A stretch of DNA of 64,000 bases from NCBI GenBank assembly GCA_029204225.1, contig CM055106.1, positions 21,893,285-21,957,284 on the forward strand, read 5' to 3'. Made by a program: the position numbers and the translations under genes. Shown in pieces: positions 24,266 through 64,000 of the stretch (positions are counted from its first letter, which is position 1; every line of letters starts with the position of its first letter). This DNA is from Diphasiastrum complanatum. Taxonomy: Eukaryota > Streptophyta > Lycopodiopsida > Lycopodiales > Lycopodiaceae. Below the pieces are notes generated by a model. It was not told the origin of the DNA, did not search any database, and saw only the letters and a list, made by a program, of their open reading frames with translations.

Positions 24266-25735
24266 ACATGGTCGCTAGTCGAAGCTCCTATTGGTTGCAA
24301 TATCATTGATTGCAGATGGATCTATATAATGCCAATGGAACAATTGATTGAAGGAAGACAAGACTAGTAGCACGAGGATTCACTCAGGTCCCCAATGTCG
24401 ACTACAGTGAGACTTTTAGTCTTGTAGTCAAGCATTCGTCGATCCGAGCCCTCATGTCATATGCTACGACCTCGAAGTGCATCAACTTGATGTGCAAACA
24501 GCTTATCTGAATGGATTTATACAAGAAGACATCTACATGATCCAGCCCAAAGGATACGTTCTGAAAGGTATGAAGAATCATGTCTGTAAACTCCATAAAG
24601 CACTCTACGACTTGAAATAGTCTGCAAGAGCTTGGTTTTAGCGGATCAATACCTTCCTCATCGAACAAGGTTTCCAACCAAGCAATGTTGATTGCAATGT
24701 CTATTCCAAGTCAGTGCAACAATCCTTCATTATCATTACCTTATACATGGATGATATGTTGCTTTTCAACAACAATACCAATTTGGTTAAGGATTCTAAG
24801 CAGATGCTATTTTCATATTTGACATGACTGATTTGGACGAAGCTCACTTCTATCTGGGCATTCAGATCCATAGAGACATAGCGAGACGACTGATTTATAT
24901 CACTCAACAAAGGTATCTTCACAATGTTCTTGATAGATACAATCTAATGAATTGTAAATTAGCTCACTTACCAATGGATCCAGGCTTGCGTTTGTCAAAG
25001 GACCAATGTCCCCAGCCAAGCAGGAAGAGGACCAGATGAGAGAGTATAGTTATCGATCGATACTTGGATCTCTCATGTACGGAATGGTCTGTACAAGACC
25101 AGACATCTCTTTTGCAGTAAGCTCACTCAGCCAATATATGGCTAATCTTGGCATTACCCATTGGAAGGCTCTCATAAGAGTCATGAGGTATATTTGAGCT
25201 ACCATGGACCAGTTCATCTGCTATGGAGAAGTCAGAAACAACAATCTTCATCAGCTCAGTGGATATACTGATCCAAGCTGGGGAGGAGATTTAGACAATC
25301 GTAAGTCCGCATCTGGATTTACATTTTTCTTCAACGGCGGTCCTATCTCATGGAACAGTTGTAAGCAAACCTCTATCGCTCTTTCTTCTACAGAAGCATA
25401 ATACATTGCTGCTTCTCAATCTATTAAAGAAGCGTTTTGGTTGAGAAATTTACTGTCAGACATTAATTTGTATCAGTACAATCCCACAATTTTATTCTGT
25501 GATATCAGAGTGCTATTGCCTTATCAACTGACCCTAGATTTCACTCTAGGAGTAAGCACATTGAAATCAGATGTTACTGCATCAAGGTCAAGGTTCTCAA
25601 CAAGGAGGTGAGCTTAACGTACTGTAGAACACAGGACATGGTTGCAGATATATTCATGAAGGCATTAAGTGTTAATGCACACAACAATTTTTGTGCATTG
25701 CTTAAAAATCAAGGCATTCACGGATCCAATTAAGA
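24266..25735 (+). pseudogene. copia C reverse transcriptase and RNase H, frameshifted
   Basis: Pieces in several frames read WSLVEAPIGCNIIDCRWIY, DVQTAYLNGFIQEDIYMIQPKGY, LYMDDMLLF (YMDD instead of YVDD), HFYLGIQIHRDIARR and TRPDISFAVSSLSQYMA. After these comes RNase H: GYTDPSWGGDLDNRKSASG, SWNSCKQTSIALSSTEA and DMVADIFMKALS. At least three frameshifts and several stops. The end lies just before the polypurine tract AAGACGGGG. Confidence 0.92.
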
Positions 25736-25740
25736 CGGGG

Positions 25741-26965
25741 TGTTGGATTTATCTCCTTTACTCTCCTAAATCTTATGTTAATCTGTCTCCATTCATGTTG
25801 CTGCATTTTTACTCATGTTGTCGCATAGTCTGCATATTTACATGTAAAATAAGATAGATGAATAAAACGCGACTATATGCATAAATACAAGTAAATTTCC
25901 ATAGGCGAAAAACGTGACACTGTGTTTTTACACGTGATTTGTGACAAGCAAAAAAGACGACACTGTCCTTCAAATGCAATAGGTACCCTTATAGAAAAGC
26001 GAAGACACCATGTAAATTAAATCTTAAGGCATTTGTCAGAGTGTCACATATTTTGCATCTTCACCAACGTTCATTTCAGCAAAGGCTGACATCGCGGCCT
26101 TCTCACGCTCATCCCATGTACTGTGCAAACAAATTTGACAACGACAGCAGCCATCCACAATCTCCCACAGACAGCACATCCACTTTGTACTTTCTTCATC
26201 TGCACACTTGTAAAAATAGGTATATATATATATTGAATACCATCTACGTATTCTGTATGATGTGAGAACTTAGATGAGAAATAAGCAACAAACATAATAG
26301 CATCAGAAACTTATCAAAGATAGACGAAGTAGATGCTTTCGCGCATCATTCTTTATATTGTCAGTAGTAGGTTTATTTCTTTTATAGATTGGATTAGCTT
26401 TGTGAAGCATGCGGTTTTGTCCGCTATTGTCTTGTGCTCACCTGCATTATTGACCTGCATATTTCGCTATACTTAATCTGATTACAGCTCTATTTGTTCT
26501 ACGTTTAGATTTGTGTCAATATTGGTATGCTTTTCTACATTCTGTCTGACTCTCTTATGCTTAATTTGGTAGTTTGTTAGTCGCGAATTATTATTAGTCT
26601 AGCTGTTCGTGACTAATATTTAGTCTTGCCTTTCGCGAGTATTTATCAATCGAGCTCAGTCTAGCTCTTCGCGAATTATTCGCGACTAATAATTTGTCTA
26701 GCTGTTCGTGACAAATTATCTTTTTGATGTTTTATTGCTTAATGTTTGGCTACGTAATCAGATCGACCGTGATTTCTATCACTAACATTCTGTTCGAGTT
26801 TGATAGGCATAGTCATGTTTAGAGAAAGAGTGAGATAGCTCATTCCGCTGCGCACGAACACTTTCCGTTCGAGTTCGTTTCTTTTTCGAGTTTTGAGTTC
26901 GTTTCTTTTCGTGTTCATTTTTTTTTGAGCTATTTTCGTTTCTCACACACCCTCTTTTCCCAACA
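25741..26965 (+). mobile_element. copia C 3' LTR, complete (1,225 bp)
   Basis: Starts TGTTGG right after the polypurine tract AAGACGGGG and ends CCAACA, perfect 6-bp inverted termini. From 25827 on it aligns with the 5' LTR, differing mainly by transitions. The 5-bp sequence after it (AGGTC) has no partner at the eroded left end, so the target duplication cannot be shown. Confidence 0.9.
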
Positions 26966-26989
26966 AGGTCAGAGGAAGCGAGAGGCCAC

Positions 26990-27139
26990 CTATGATGAGC
27001 ATAGATACGAGGAGGTAGAGAAATGCAACCTATGCTCAACATAGGTCAGATAAGTGGTAAGAAGCAAAACATGAAGACGACATGCTATGCTGAGCATAAG
27101 TCAGAAGAGGTGTAGAGATGTAACCTATGCTCAACATAG
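26990..27139. repeat. 95-bp tandem repeat built on 15-bp palindromes
   Basis: Four palindromic words occur at 26990-27004 (CTATGATGAGCATAG), 27030-27044 (CTATGCTCAACATAG), 27085-27099 (CTATGCTGAGCATAA) and 27125-27139 (CTATGCTCAACATAG). Spacing is 40, 55 and 40, so the array is two copies of a 95-bp unit that also shares GAGGTAGAGAAATG.AACC. Confidence 0.8.
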
Positions 27140-27640
27140 AACATCACACATATTTCTCCCTTATTGCAAACCTCAGCTTGTCAAAAGTGGAAATTGTTAG
27201 ACATTTTAACAAGAATATGTGCTTTTACTACGTTTCGTAAGCTTGTAAATCATGCAAATTTATAATTAGATTTTATAAAAAATTCTAACTTTATTTATAC
27301 TTTTTTGAGATTTTCTTCAGAGCTAATAATAAGTGTTTTTTCTAGAGTTGCAGATGGTTAGCTCTCCATTGCAGAAATGGGAAAAGAGTTTTAGAGTTAA
27401 TATTCATGATTTAAATATTTGTTTTCAAGTCACTTTTTTTAATAAAATGATTCTCAAGATTTAGAAGGATTTCTAACAATTACATTTTTTTAAATGCAAG
27501 CATAAATTGTTTCTGAAAGTTCAAGAAGACCTTGTGACAAGGTTAAATTGTCAGGATTTCGAAGAGTGCCAGAGGCTCTAGCCGAAACGGAGCTTTAACT
27601 CCATTTTTTATTTTGTTTAGAGACATGGTATTTACTTCAC

Positions 27641-27755
27641 CCATGCTTAGCATAGGTATTTATTAATTGTTTCTTTTTTAATTATGTTGTATCTCCTATA
27701 CTAAACATAGCTTCTTCTTTATCTCTTTAAGTTTTATCTCCTATGCTAAGCATAG
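27641..27755. repeat. second cluster of the same palindrome
   Basis: CCATGCTTAGCATAGG (27641-27656), CTATACTAAACATAG (27696-27710) and CTATGCTAAGCATAG (27741-27755). The last two are embedded in the repeated context ATCTCC...CTTCTT. Same word as the 26.99-27.14 kb cluster, with the centre changed. Confidence 0.75.
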
Positions 27756-27759
27756 CTTC

Positions 27760-29300
27760 TTTTTTTTTAGTCCCCCGAAGATAAGAAAAACAAAATCCTT
27801 CTAGAACAATTCAAAAGACATATCTTGAAAGCGAAGGCCAAGAAAAAAGACAGGGAGAGACTAGCACGTGGTGAGACATTGCGGAGGAGGATCCATTAGA
27901 CACCTACCTCCCCAAAAGTGTCAATGATCAATCTTGTTTTTACACAGTTGAGGAGGGCGATTGTAGAGAAATTTTAAAATTCTTAAAGAAAAGGCCTTAC
28001 ACACTTTACATTGTCGATATACCATATGGATTTCAGATGAAAGAATCATTAAATGATGATTCTTCACTGTTTCATGCAAGGGTTTCTCGAAGTCACAATG
28101 TCTCCTATTTTAGTTGTAATGTTCCTTGTCAAGTACAAGCCCAATGTCAAAAACTCAGGAGGAGCGCGACTTTGGAATGATATAGAATACATAACCATTG
28201 GTTATTATTCTTTGGAAGGTCGATGCTTCACTACAATACCTCCGGGTTGACAAATTTTGGAAACTTATTCCAGTAGCCAACCGTGACAAAGAAACTCAAG
28301 AATCAAATGACAGATTCCGTGGCTTGTCCTTACCAAAAGCCACACCAACTAATTAATTATTTAATTGATATTTTTTCTCACCCAGCTGATTGGGTTTTGA
28401 ATTTATTTACGATAGTGATACTATGAGCGCATGTGCTGTTCGGAAAGACAGACATATTGCTATAGTAGATTTCTAATTTAGTTGATTTTGTAAAAATGAG
28501 AATGAAATCTCTTTCAGTTTTGCCAGATGAACTAGCTGAGGTGAAAAAGTATTTAGATAAGGAGGACTTAGTAATTCCCTTGTCCAAGGAACCCCAACCT
28601 CTTGTTAGCGGGAAAGTGGGTGATACAAGGGAGTTTGCTGATGTCCTAGCTCAAGGGTATAATGTTGTTACAGTTGTCGAGGAAATTGTGGAAGAGGTTT
28701 TCACTTGACACTATAGTGGCTCCTCAAGAAATAGAGAAAGACACAAATGATCTTGATGATTTTTGGGAAGAAAAAATTCTCTTTTATTTTAAAAAGCAAT
28801 TACTTTTATATTTCTTGAAATATTGTGTATTGAAATCTTTCTAATTAATTTAATGTTTTCAAATTTATTTGTTTAAAAAAAATATATCTAGCAATTTTTA
28901 AATTTTTTGAAATTAAGAATTTCAAATATTCTAAAAACTTTAACATTAATAATCATTGGCAAAACTAAAATTGCAATGAATTGTCAGGTTTTTAATCGAA
29001 AAGATTCAAGTTATTGTAGAGGTGCCAGAATCTAAAACCGTGTATGAGATTCCGATCTTTATGGGCTACGCAAATTACTATCGTTGTCACGTACATGATC
29101 AAGTCAATTGTTGTAGGACTGCATGACCTATCACCTAACATGCATGTGACTGTTTGGGCAATGCTGGTCCTCCTCCTATCTACTACTAGATATGCATGCA
29201 TGCCTCTGACCCACATTTTCCTTTGCCCTAGGTTTGCTACACCTAATAACTCCCTTGGATTCGGCTCGGTTTACGATCTTGTAAGACCTATGTTGATCTA
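27760..29300. other. no gene recognised
   Basis: Open frames of 60-70 codons at 28053-28250 and 28496-28708 (LPDELAEVKKYLDKEDL...FADVLAQGYNVVTVVEEIVEEV). The second looks protein-like but matches no family I can name. It could be a decayed element interior. Confidence 0.4.
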
Positions 29301-29309
29301 TACTCATAG

Positions 29310-29940
29310 TGATTCATTACTACCTTATATAATGCTATACAAAATTGGAAACTTGAATATATAGATTACATTCTTACAAAACTTTATATGAAATTGCATT
29401 TGTATCCTAGTTGGTTTCTACATTGATGTATGTGTTATTGGCTATCATATAAGGTTTTATCAAGAAATTTGGCAAACAAAATTTTGTGCATTCATGTATG
29501 TGATACATTACTTTTTGTTTCATTATGGTTTTGCATGAGTGTTATGATGAATGGTCACTATCTTACAAATGATTTACCAAAACTGCAAGAGTCAACGACC
29601 GATTGGCATCTTTTACAATAAATAATTACTACATTACTACAATATTGCAAGAGTGTACAACTAATTGGCATCTTGTACAATAATTGATTACTATATTACA
29701 CAAATATATTCTGTAATGTATCCTAAAAGACCTAATTCTATCTTTTTATACTTTCCACAAGGGATTTTGTGGAATGTTGATGTATGTAATGAATCATTAC
29801 TACTTTGCAAAATGCTATGCAAAATTGCAAGAGTAAACGATCAGTTGGCATCTTATACAATGATTTATTACCACCTTTCAAGATACTATTTGGAATTGCA
29901 AACAAAGAACTTTTTGCTATGTTACTGTATTTGTAGTTTT
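29310..29940. repeat. degenerate tandem repeat
   Basis: TTGCAAGAGT...TTGGCATCTT.TACAAT recurs near 29588, 29644 and 29823. ATTCATTACTAC...ATGCTAT.CAAAATTG recurs near 29323 and 29792. GTTGATGTATGT words recur between them. Units are diverged and of irregular length. Confidence 0.6.
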
Positions 29941-31087
29941 TGAAACAATTCATGCACCTAGTCATAGTCAACTAGTATAATTTTACCAATGTTTGTAGCA
30001 TTCATTTTATTTTATACAACAAAGACCATTGAGCTATTGCTTGTATAATTGTGCATGTTTTTGTTGTTCGATATCAATCCTATCAACGTTTCTAGTACCA
30101 TCTAAAGAACATGTTAGTTTGTTCAAATGATGATTTTGCTGAACAATTGAGACTTCTATGAGGTTTTTTTTAGCAAGATAGACTATTGCTTCAAAACTGT
30201 GGATGATGCAATCAATAACAAGTTTTGCTTTGTTGGAAGATAAGATTGACAAATACTATAAATTGAATATTGGATTGTGCCATCTTTCTAAAAGTAGGAA
30301 AAACTATGTTTGTGGAGTGAAAATGATTTTCATTGAGCATGCGATGCGTGCTAGTAGTTAAGAGTTGCTTTGGTTTTTGAGCACACCAAACTTATATTTG
30401 ACTTAAGTTTAAAGTTAACCAAAAACTTCAACAAATTGTTCTTCACATTTTTATCCTTTTTGCTCATGAAAATGACCATGGCAAAATGTTTGTCCTTTTA
30501 TTGTTTCAAACTTGAAAATTCTTCCTCACTTTGTGTTTACAAGGAGATGATGTTTCCTCTCTATACCTTATGAATATTATAATTATTACTACTGTGGTAA
30601 AAAATCTTAAAATTCGTCTCTTATGCATACTTATGCAAGGCCTCTTGTGATGTTCTTTAATCACCTTCTGTGTTATTCAAGATGTTAGTATTTTTGTAGA
30701 GTTACATTTGAGTAGTGACTTTAAAAAGTTAAATGATTTAACCATCAAGAACATATATCCCTTACCTAGTGCTTCAATCCAATTGATGATATCAATATCA
30801 GAATCTTAATGGATTCCCAATGGCTTGTGTCGCTTCCTTTGGTCTCGGTCGATCGTGTGATCAGTGGTGGATGAAGTTGTCTCCTCTAGTGGCTTTTGTA
30901 GGTGCAATCGTATTTGAGTTATGTAAAAAAAAACTTAATGGTTTAAGTGTCCCTCAACTCATCGTAACTTAATGGTTTAAATGTCCCTCAACTGTGAGCC
31001 TCTAGCTCCTTACTGACCAAAATGTCATCTAGCTAAGCTCCTTCCGATGTACATTAAAAGGCTGTCAATTATTTGGCGTTTCTTTTA
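29941..31087. other. intergenic DNA upstream of DHS; short duplication
   Basis: AT-rich with short frames only. A 28-bp tandem duplication, AACTTAATGGTTTAA.TGTCCCTCAACT, sits at 30932-30960 and 30966-30993. Confidence 0.55.
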
Positions 31088-31527
31088 CACGTGGATAGGC
31101 TTTTGACATGCCCTGCGACTTCCAAATGCCGACTTCCAAGGCTGGTGACACCTTGAGCTCCTTTTTCTGTTTCTTTGTCTTGTAACCTTTAGTGGGTTAG
31201 TCCTTTTTTTTTTCCTTGTCAGCCTTTAGTGTGAGAGCTGCTTTTTCTTTTCAGCTTTTCTCCGAGGACTGGTCCTTCATCACGCCTCATGGGCCTTATT
31301 GACACGATACTTTCTAAAGCGTGATCACCTGGATTCTTGCCACGTCTCATATCCTCTCTTGGAACTTTCTCAACGGCCGATTCCTCAAACACGTGGCAGA
31401 ATCTTTACGCTCATGACTAGATCTAACGATGGAGCGCTTTGATTTAGTCCGTGCCATCAGGATACGCCCGCCCAGGACATAGCTACTTATACAATGAAGT
31501 CTATGGCATTCCTTTCATTTCGTACGC

Positions 31528-31558
<31 letters not shown>

Positions 31559-31590
31559 GAGAGAGAGAGCGAGAGCGAGAGCGAGAAGAG
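31088..31590 (+). promoter_or_regulatory. DHS promoter and (GA)n 5' leader
   Basis: Two ACGTG cores, CACGTGG at 31088-31094 and ACACGTGGC at 31389-31397, resemble plant G-box/ABRE sites. A weak TATA-like CTTATACAA lies near 31486. The leader ends in an imperfect (GA)n tract at 31527-31590 running straight into the ATG. The GA-rich leader mirrors that of the oxidoreductase gene. Function is inferred from position and motif only. Confidence 0.5.
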
Positions 31591-60057
<28,467 letters not shown>

Positions 60058-62093
60058 TGATGTTTAAACAAATGATTTCCATAGTCGGTAAATTTTTTCA
60101 CTAGAAATGGCATGAAGATTGCGGGTCCAATTTGCGAGTTTTCAATCTATGAAGAATCCAAGGCATTCTCTTTCATGAGTTCGGACCTAGTGTGGATTGT
60201 GGATGCAAAGCTGTCACATTGGAAGCTCTTGATTCAAGTTGTTGCCACAGACGTCTTCTGGAATATTGAGGTTGTAAATCAGGTGTTCTGAGTTGATTAT
60301 AGTCATGTTAGACTTGATGCTAATATGTCAAAGCTGGAATTGCTATTATTTAGGTCATTATTTGAGCCTTCAGGTTGGAATATAGACCTTCAGGTTGTTC
60401 AAAGGTTGATTCAAGTATCAATTTCAATGACTTCTAAAGCCTGCATATAAATTGTTGACATCATTTGAAGGCTGAAAAGTGTTCACATGTACTAGATATT
60501 ATCTCTGAGACTTATGGTGACTTTCTGTGAGCAAATGAGTGCCATAATCGCACAACAAAAGTCAGAGATGATCTATTATCACGATAACTTGGAATGGTAC
60601 AATGTAGTGTAATCCTCCAATTTTAACTTTTTATTTCATGTTTAGTTCACATGTTCAAGTATGTCAGAAAACTTATTTCTTGATCTACTTTCATGGAGGA
60701 CTTGTCTGTGATTTCCTGCTGACTTAGCGGAAATGTTCCTAAAAATTAGAATGTCTAAGGAAAAACGTTTCATCTCCAGAAGAAAGGTTCCCCATCAGGA
60801 AAGGTGGTGCCCCATACTAGAAGGTGAGAAGATTAATTTTTCGTCCAAATGTTTGGTCTTTGGTAAAATTTCTCTGCAGTTTTTATCTTTCTAAAGACAG
60901 TCTACCCTTTTCCCTTCCTCCTATTTATTCTGGACTCCACATAATACGTTGCAGCTACTTTTTGTAGTACTGTCTATGTGTTGGGGCTATGACTTCGATT
61001 AACTCATTTAAGACCTCATGCTATTTATATATTGTTTCATATGCTACCCATTCGTTGAAAAGATGATGTAATGGCCATGTGTCGCATGATTGGAAATAAA
61101 GCACCGATAGTAGCCTCTGATTCCCAAGACAATGTACTTTCCCTTTAGATTGGTTTCATAAAAACATGGTCTGTCTAAGATCTGTGTTGGTTCAATCACG
61201 TCCGAATCCCATGCCGATTTTAGAGTTTAGTGCAATTCTGTTGTTGTCAAATGTTAGAGACCCTGTAATGATGACGCATCCTTCAGGACTGTAGCTGTGT
61301 TGAGATGCTGAGTGCATCTTCAATCTCTATTTGGTTCTTTGACTTATGTAGCAATTCACAACTTTGAGGAAAAGAGATGGCTTCAGTGAGCTAGAATGTG
61401 GAGTGGGGGTGTTGGAATGTGGAAAGATTCAGTAGCTAGAAATCAAAGTAGTTAGAATAGATGTTGACTCTAAATTAGATGATACCATAAGCGTGCTAAA
61501 AGCTACGGATCTCTCTCTAAAAACTCTCCTAGTTGGCACTCCTAATAGAGTCTTTTTGGATTCAAAACTCCTCTAACGACATAGCCACAAGTGAATCTCC
61601 TACTATCTACGTTGTCTGCCCAGTTGTTGCAAGACTATTTGCAATCTATTGTGAGGTTGCAAGAACAATATTTGGATGAGGGTTGTGTAGTGTAGGGGAG
61701 TGGGTTTAATCTAACAAGGAGCTTATGGCAAGGTCACACACCACATCCATCTCTCAAAAGAAAACAAATAACAAAAAGCTTATACACAAAAACATGATAT
61801 ATACAATGAGTGGTTTTTGCAAAATGGGAGCTTCAGAACTACTAGAAGATAGCTATAACAATCTAAGAACCAACAAAAAATCGAACCACATCAATCTCTC
61901 CCAAAAGGAAACAATCACTGAATAGTTCGGAGAGTGGTTGTCACAACAAGGGAGCTTGAGAACAAGTTATGATCCAGCCAAAAGCAAAGTAAATCTACTT
62001 GCAAGCCATTTCATAAAGAAAGTGAATAGTATATAACTTAATGTAGTGAGAAAGGTCAAGGAGAAAGAAAAGAGAGTAGATAAGAAGAACGAC

Positions 62094-62150
<57 letters not shown>

Positions 62151-62340
62151 GGAAGTCCAAAAAAATAAAATATTTGGACCTTCTATAAAATGAAGATCAA
62201 GCCCACATTCGGCCACCTCTTATTTTGAAGGTTTATCCACGTTAGCAAAATAGTAATTATTTTAAATTAGTTAAAAACCTACATTCATGATGAGTTCACT
62301 CTCTACGATTTTCTAAGAAATTACAACAAAAGAGAGAACT
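60058..62340 (+). other. DHS 3' flank, no other gene seen
   Basis: Contains the 3' UTR, whose end I cannot place. The rest is short frames only, plus a (GA)n tract at 62095-62147. Confidence 0.5.
62095..62147. repeat. (GA)n tract
   Basis: Pure GA repeat; neighbouring bases show no AATAAAG end, so it is not clearly a retroelement tail. Confidence 0.85.
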
Positions 62341-63665
62341 TCCTTTTTTTCTTAATAAAAGATGGGAAAACACATCAGAGTACAAAGGAATGCATGTAAA
62401 AAGCGTAAAGGCCATAAGGTGAATTGAGATACTGTACAAGGATAACAAAGCAACAATCTCGCAGAGTATCTACATAAAGCCTACTGCTTGGTGTAAGTCG
62501 CTAGTTAAGACAGTTGGAAGTTTAGATAGTGCAGGAAGCTGTGAAGCAGTCGTTCCTGCAACTACGGCACGTCGGAGTATTGGAAGTGCCTGAGTGCGTT
62601 GTAAAGTCATCGAAACTCGTTGACGATAATAAGCCGTAATGATAGATAAAGGTGAGGCACCACGACCTTGGAGTTTCGCTGCAGAACCTGCACAGGATGA
62701 TAGAAAATCATCGAATTTCTTGTGCAGGCACCCATATGTTTCCAAAGCAAAAGGGATAAAGCCTTCTCCAGGAGTGCGATGTGGATAATCTCGCTCTTTA
62801 TCTAGAGCTGCATGAGAAGCAGCGGCACCCTGAGTAGTTGAAGCACGACAAAGGAAGTCAGGCTGCGAAGGATCAGCAACAACAACATCCCCAAGCGTGC
62901 GAATGCCCTTGCGCGAAAGAACAAGATCAACTCGACGCCGAGGCGACTGTGAATCAGACACATGCAAGATGTGGGTCTGCTCCCGAACAACATGAAAGCC
63001 GCACTCATGAGCAATAGATGCCAATACGTCACGAATGGAATCATGAGTCGCAGTACGCTCTCCGCCAGAAGGGCAACGCATGAGATGAGTGTCAATAGGA
63101 TCAACAGGGTGACCACATGAACATTTTGTCAAACCTGCCAGCACCGGATGAGGGAGACCCAACCTAACCCGAAGAGCGGTGAGAAACAACTATGAAGAAA
63201 GGCGCAAGTGTGAAACAACAAGGGCGCGCAACAAGCCAAGCACCAGCACCTGGGCCTGCACAAGACAAAAGGCGAGCCCGAGTCTCATCGAAGGTGAATC
63301 AATGAGAAGCTGAGTGAAAGCATGAGAGTGGAAGCGCTCCAAAAGATACTTCTGAAAATGAGCACGCTGATGGCTAAGCAAAGACTCAAAGGGAGGCAAA
63401 GAAGCTCGCACAGGTGGAGGAATGAGATCCTTGGCCGCACGAAGATGTTGTTGGAAAGGAAGAATGCCTGTTTCCACATGAGCTACTGAATCGAGAAGAA
63501 TGGGCTTGTTGTCCTGCTGAAACCGAGAGATAAGTGCAGAGGCAACAAGTAGGACTGTGTCATCAGAAAAACCAAGGTCTCGTATCCGCTAGATGAGTAA
63601 GGAGCGTGGGACAGAGTCGAAGGCTTTCCTGAAGTCAACGAAGCAGCAATAGACTAAGCCACTCC

Positions 63666-63668
<3 letters not shown>
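62341..63668 (-). mobile_element. LINE remnant with CCHC and nuclease-like C-terminus
   Basis: Minus-strand element from a (CT)n boundary at 63669 to an A-rich end (TTATTAAGAAAAAAAGG) near 62341. The frame is nearly continuous from 63667 to 62470 with only two TAG stops (about 63592 and 63190). It starts in RT motif A and ends in the C-terminal domain; most of the RT is missing. Confidence 0.75.
62470..63667 (-). pseudogene. LINE ORF remnant: RT motif A joined to nuclease-like domain
   Basis: Begins GLVYCCFVDFRKAFDSVPR, nearly identical to motif A of the intron-1 LINE, then departs (GFSDDTVLLVASALISRFQQ). It continues through a helical region to a zinc motif CSCGHPVDPIDTHLMRC, RHD-like THDSIRDVLASIAHECGFHVVREQ, then RRRVDLVLSRKGIRTLGDVVVADP and KERDYPHRTPGEGFIPFALETYGC. 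The order zinc motif, conserved D, D-V-V, K and F.PFALE.YG resembles the C-terminal PD-(D/E)XK-like domain seen in some non-LTR elements; that assignment is inference. Two in-frame TAG codons make it a pseudogene. Confidence 0.6.

Positions 63669-63720
<52 letters not shown>
63669..63720 (-). repeat. (GA)n tract between two minus-strand elements
   Basis: On the minus strand, GGCGTGAATAAAGTG (63721-63735) precedes this (CT)n, and the LINE remnant begins right after it. Same AATAAAG-plus-(CT)n architecture as the DHS intron-1 chain. Confidence 0.75.
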
Positions 63721-63721
<1 letters not shown>

Positions 63722-64000
63722 ACTTTATTCACGCCATTGAAAAATGATGATTGATCAATCATTGCAAGTTTCTAGTTTCATGTTTAGTGTTTACTATTTA
63801 CTATTGATGATTGTGAGCCCTAATCGCCAACTCTATTTTTGCCATCTTACACTTGATCAATAAGATGGCTTTTTAACAACTAACTTTTTCTAACAAATAC
63901 TAACATTGTGAGAGTATTTCAAAAAATCGACAAACCTCTCTTAGTGCTCTTTGAAATAAAAATAATAAATGATGTGTCTTGCAAAGTGCAACAAAATAAA
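63721..64000 (-). other. 3' end of another (TC)n-tailed element, running off the window
   Basis: Only the terminal AATAAAG signature is recognised; the rest is AT-rich with no frame. Confidence 0.35.

Overview
This window is nuclear DNA of a land plant with a large, transposon-rich genome. The evidence is spliceosomal genes with plant-type proteins, introns up to 10 kb, decayed Ty1/copia elements primed by initiator tRNA-Met, non-LTR retrotransposons (LINEs), MITEs, and many (GA/TC)n tracts. Gymnosperm- or fern-scale introns are suggested, but I cannot fix the lineage from sequence alone. There is no bacterial, organellar or viral gene. Two host genes are present and both look intact after splicing by eye. 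Gene 1 (9890-11595, +) has five exons and encodes a 348-aa medium-chain (MDR) NAD(P)H oxidoreductase of the quinone-oxidoreductase/2-enoyl-thioester-reductase kind. Its third intron has a GC donor, its 5' leader is a duplicated TATATC-plus-(GA)n unit, and its 3' end carries a duplicated AATAAA unit. Gene 2 (31591-60057, +) is deoxyhypusine synthase (DHS), with seven exons spread over 28.5 kb and encoding 362 aa. It activates eIF5A by transferring the aminobutyl group of spermidine to one lysine. The catalytic region, including the SWGK lysine, is intact.

Layout. 1-1.6 kb: copia RT/RNase H remnant. 3.46-4 kb: possible LTR. 4-9.7 kb: no recognisable gene, with a 120-bp tandem repeat and an LTR scrap. 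9.7-11.9 kb: the oxidoreductase gene. 11.9-15 kb: very AT-rich DNA with one PIF/Harbinger-type MITE. 15.0-15.1 kb: a 109-bp LTR-like end plus primer site. 16.25-19.85 kb: minus-strand copia with RT deleted. 20.6-26.97 kb: nearly full-length but mutated copia with LTRs of about 1.2 kb. 27-27.8 kb: recurring CTATGCT.AGCATAG palindromes. 29.3-29.9 kb: degenerate tandem repeat. 31-60 kb: DHS. 62.3-64 kb: LINE remnant with a C-terminal nuclease-like domain.

Inside the DHS introns. Intron 1 holds a head-to-tail chain of three minus-strand retrosequences, each ending in AATAAA plus a pyrimidine (TC)n tail; the oldest-looking member carries an uninterrupted LINE reading frame of about 1,020 codons. 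Intron 2 holds LTR-element pieces, a LINE RT scrap and hAT-like MITEs made almost wholly of short palindromic words, with 8-bp target duplications. Intron 3 is bracketed by (C)18(TC)n and (CT)n tracts. Intron 5 holds a collapsed copia. Intron 6 holds a decayed RG-rich/acidic frame and an LTR primer site.

The most interesting signals are the palindromic-word hAT MITEs (one sits in a LINE fragment whose similarity resumes on its far side) and the (TC)n-tailed retrosequence chain, which looks like repeated insertion into its own microsatellite tails.
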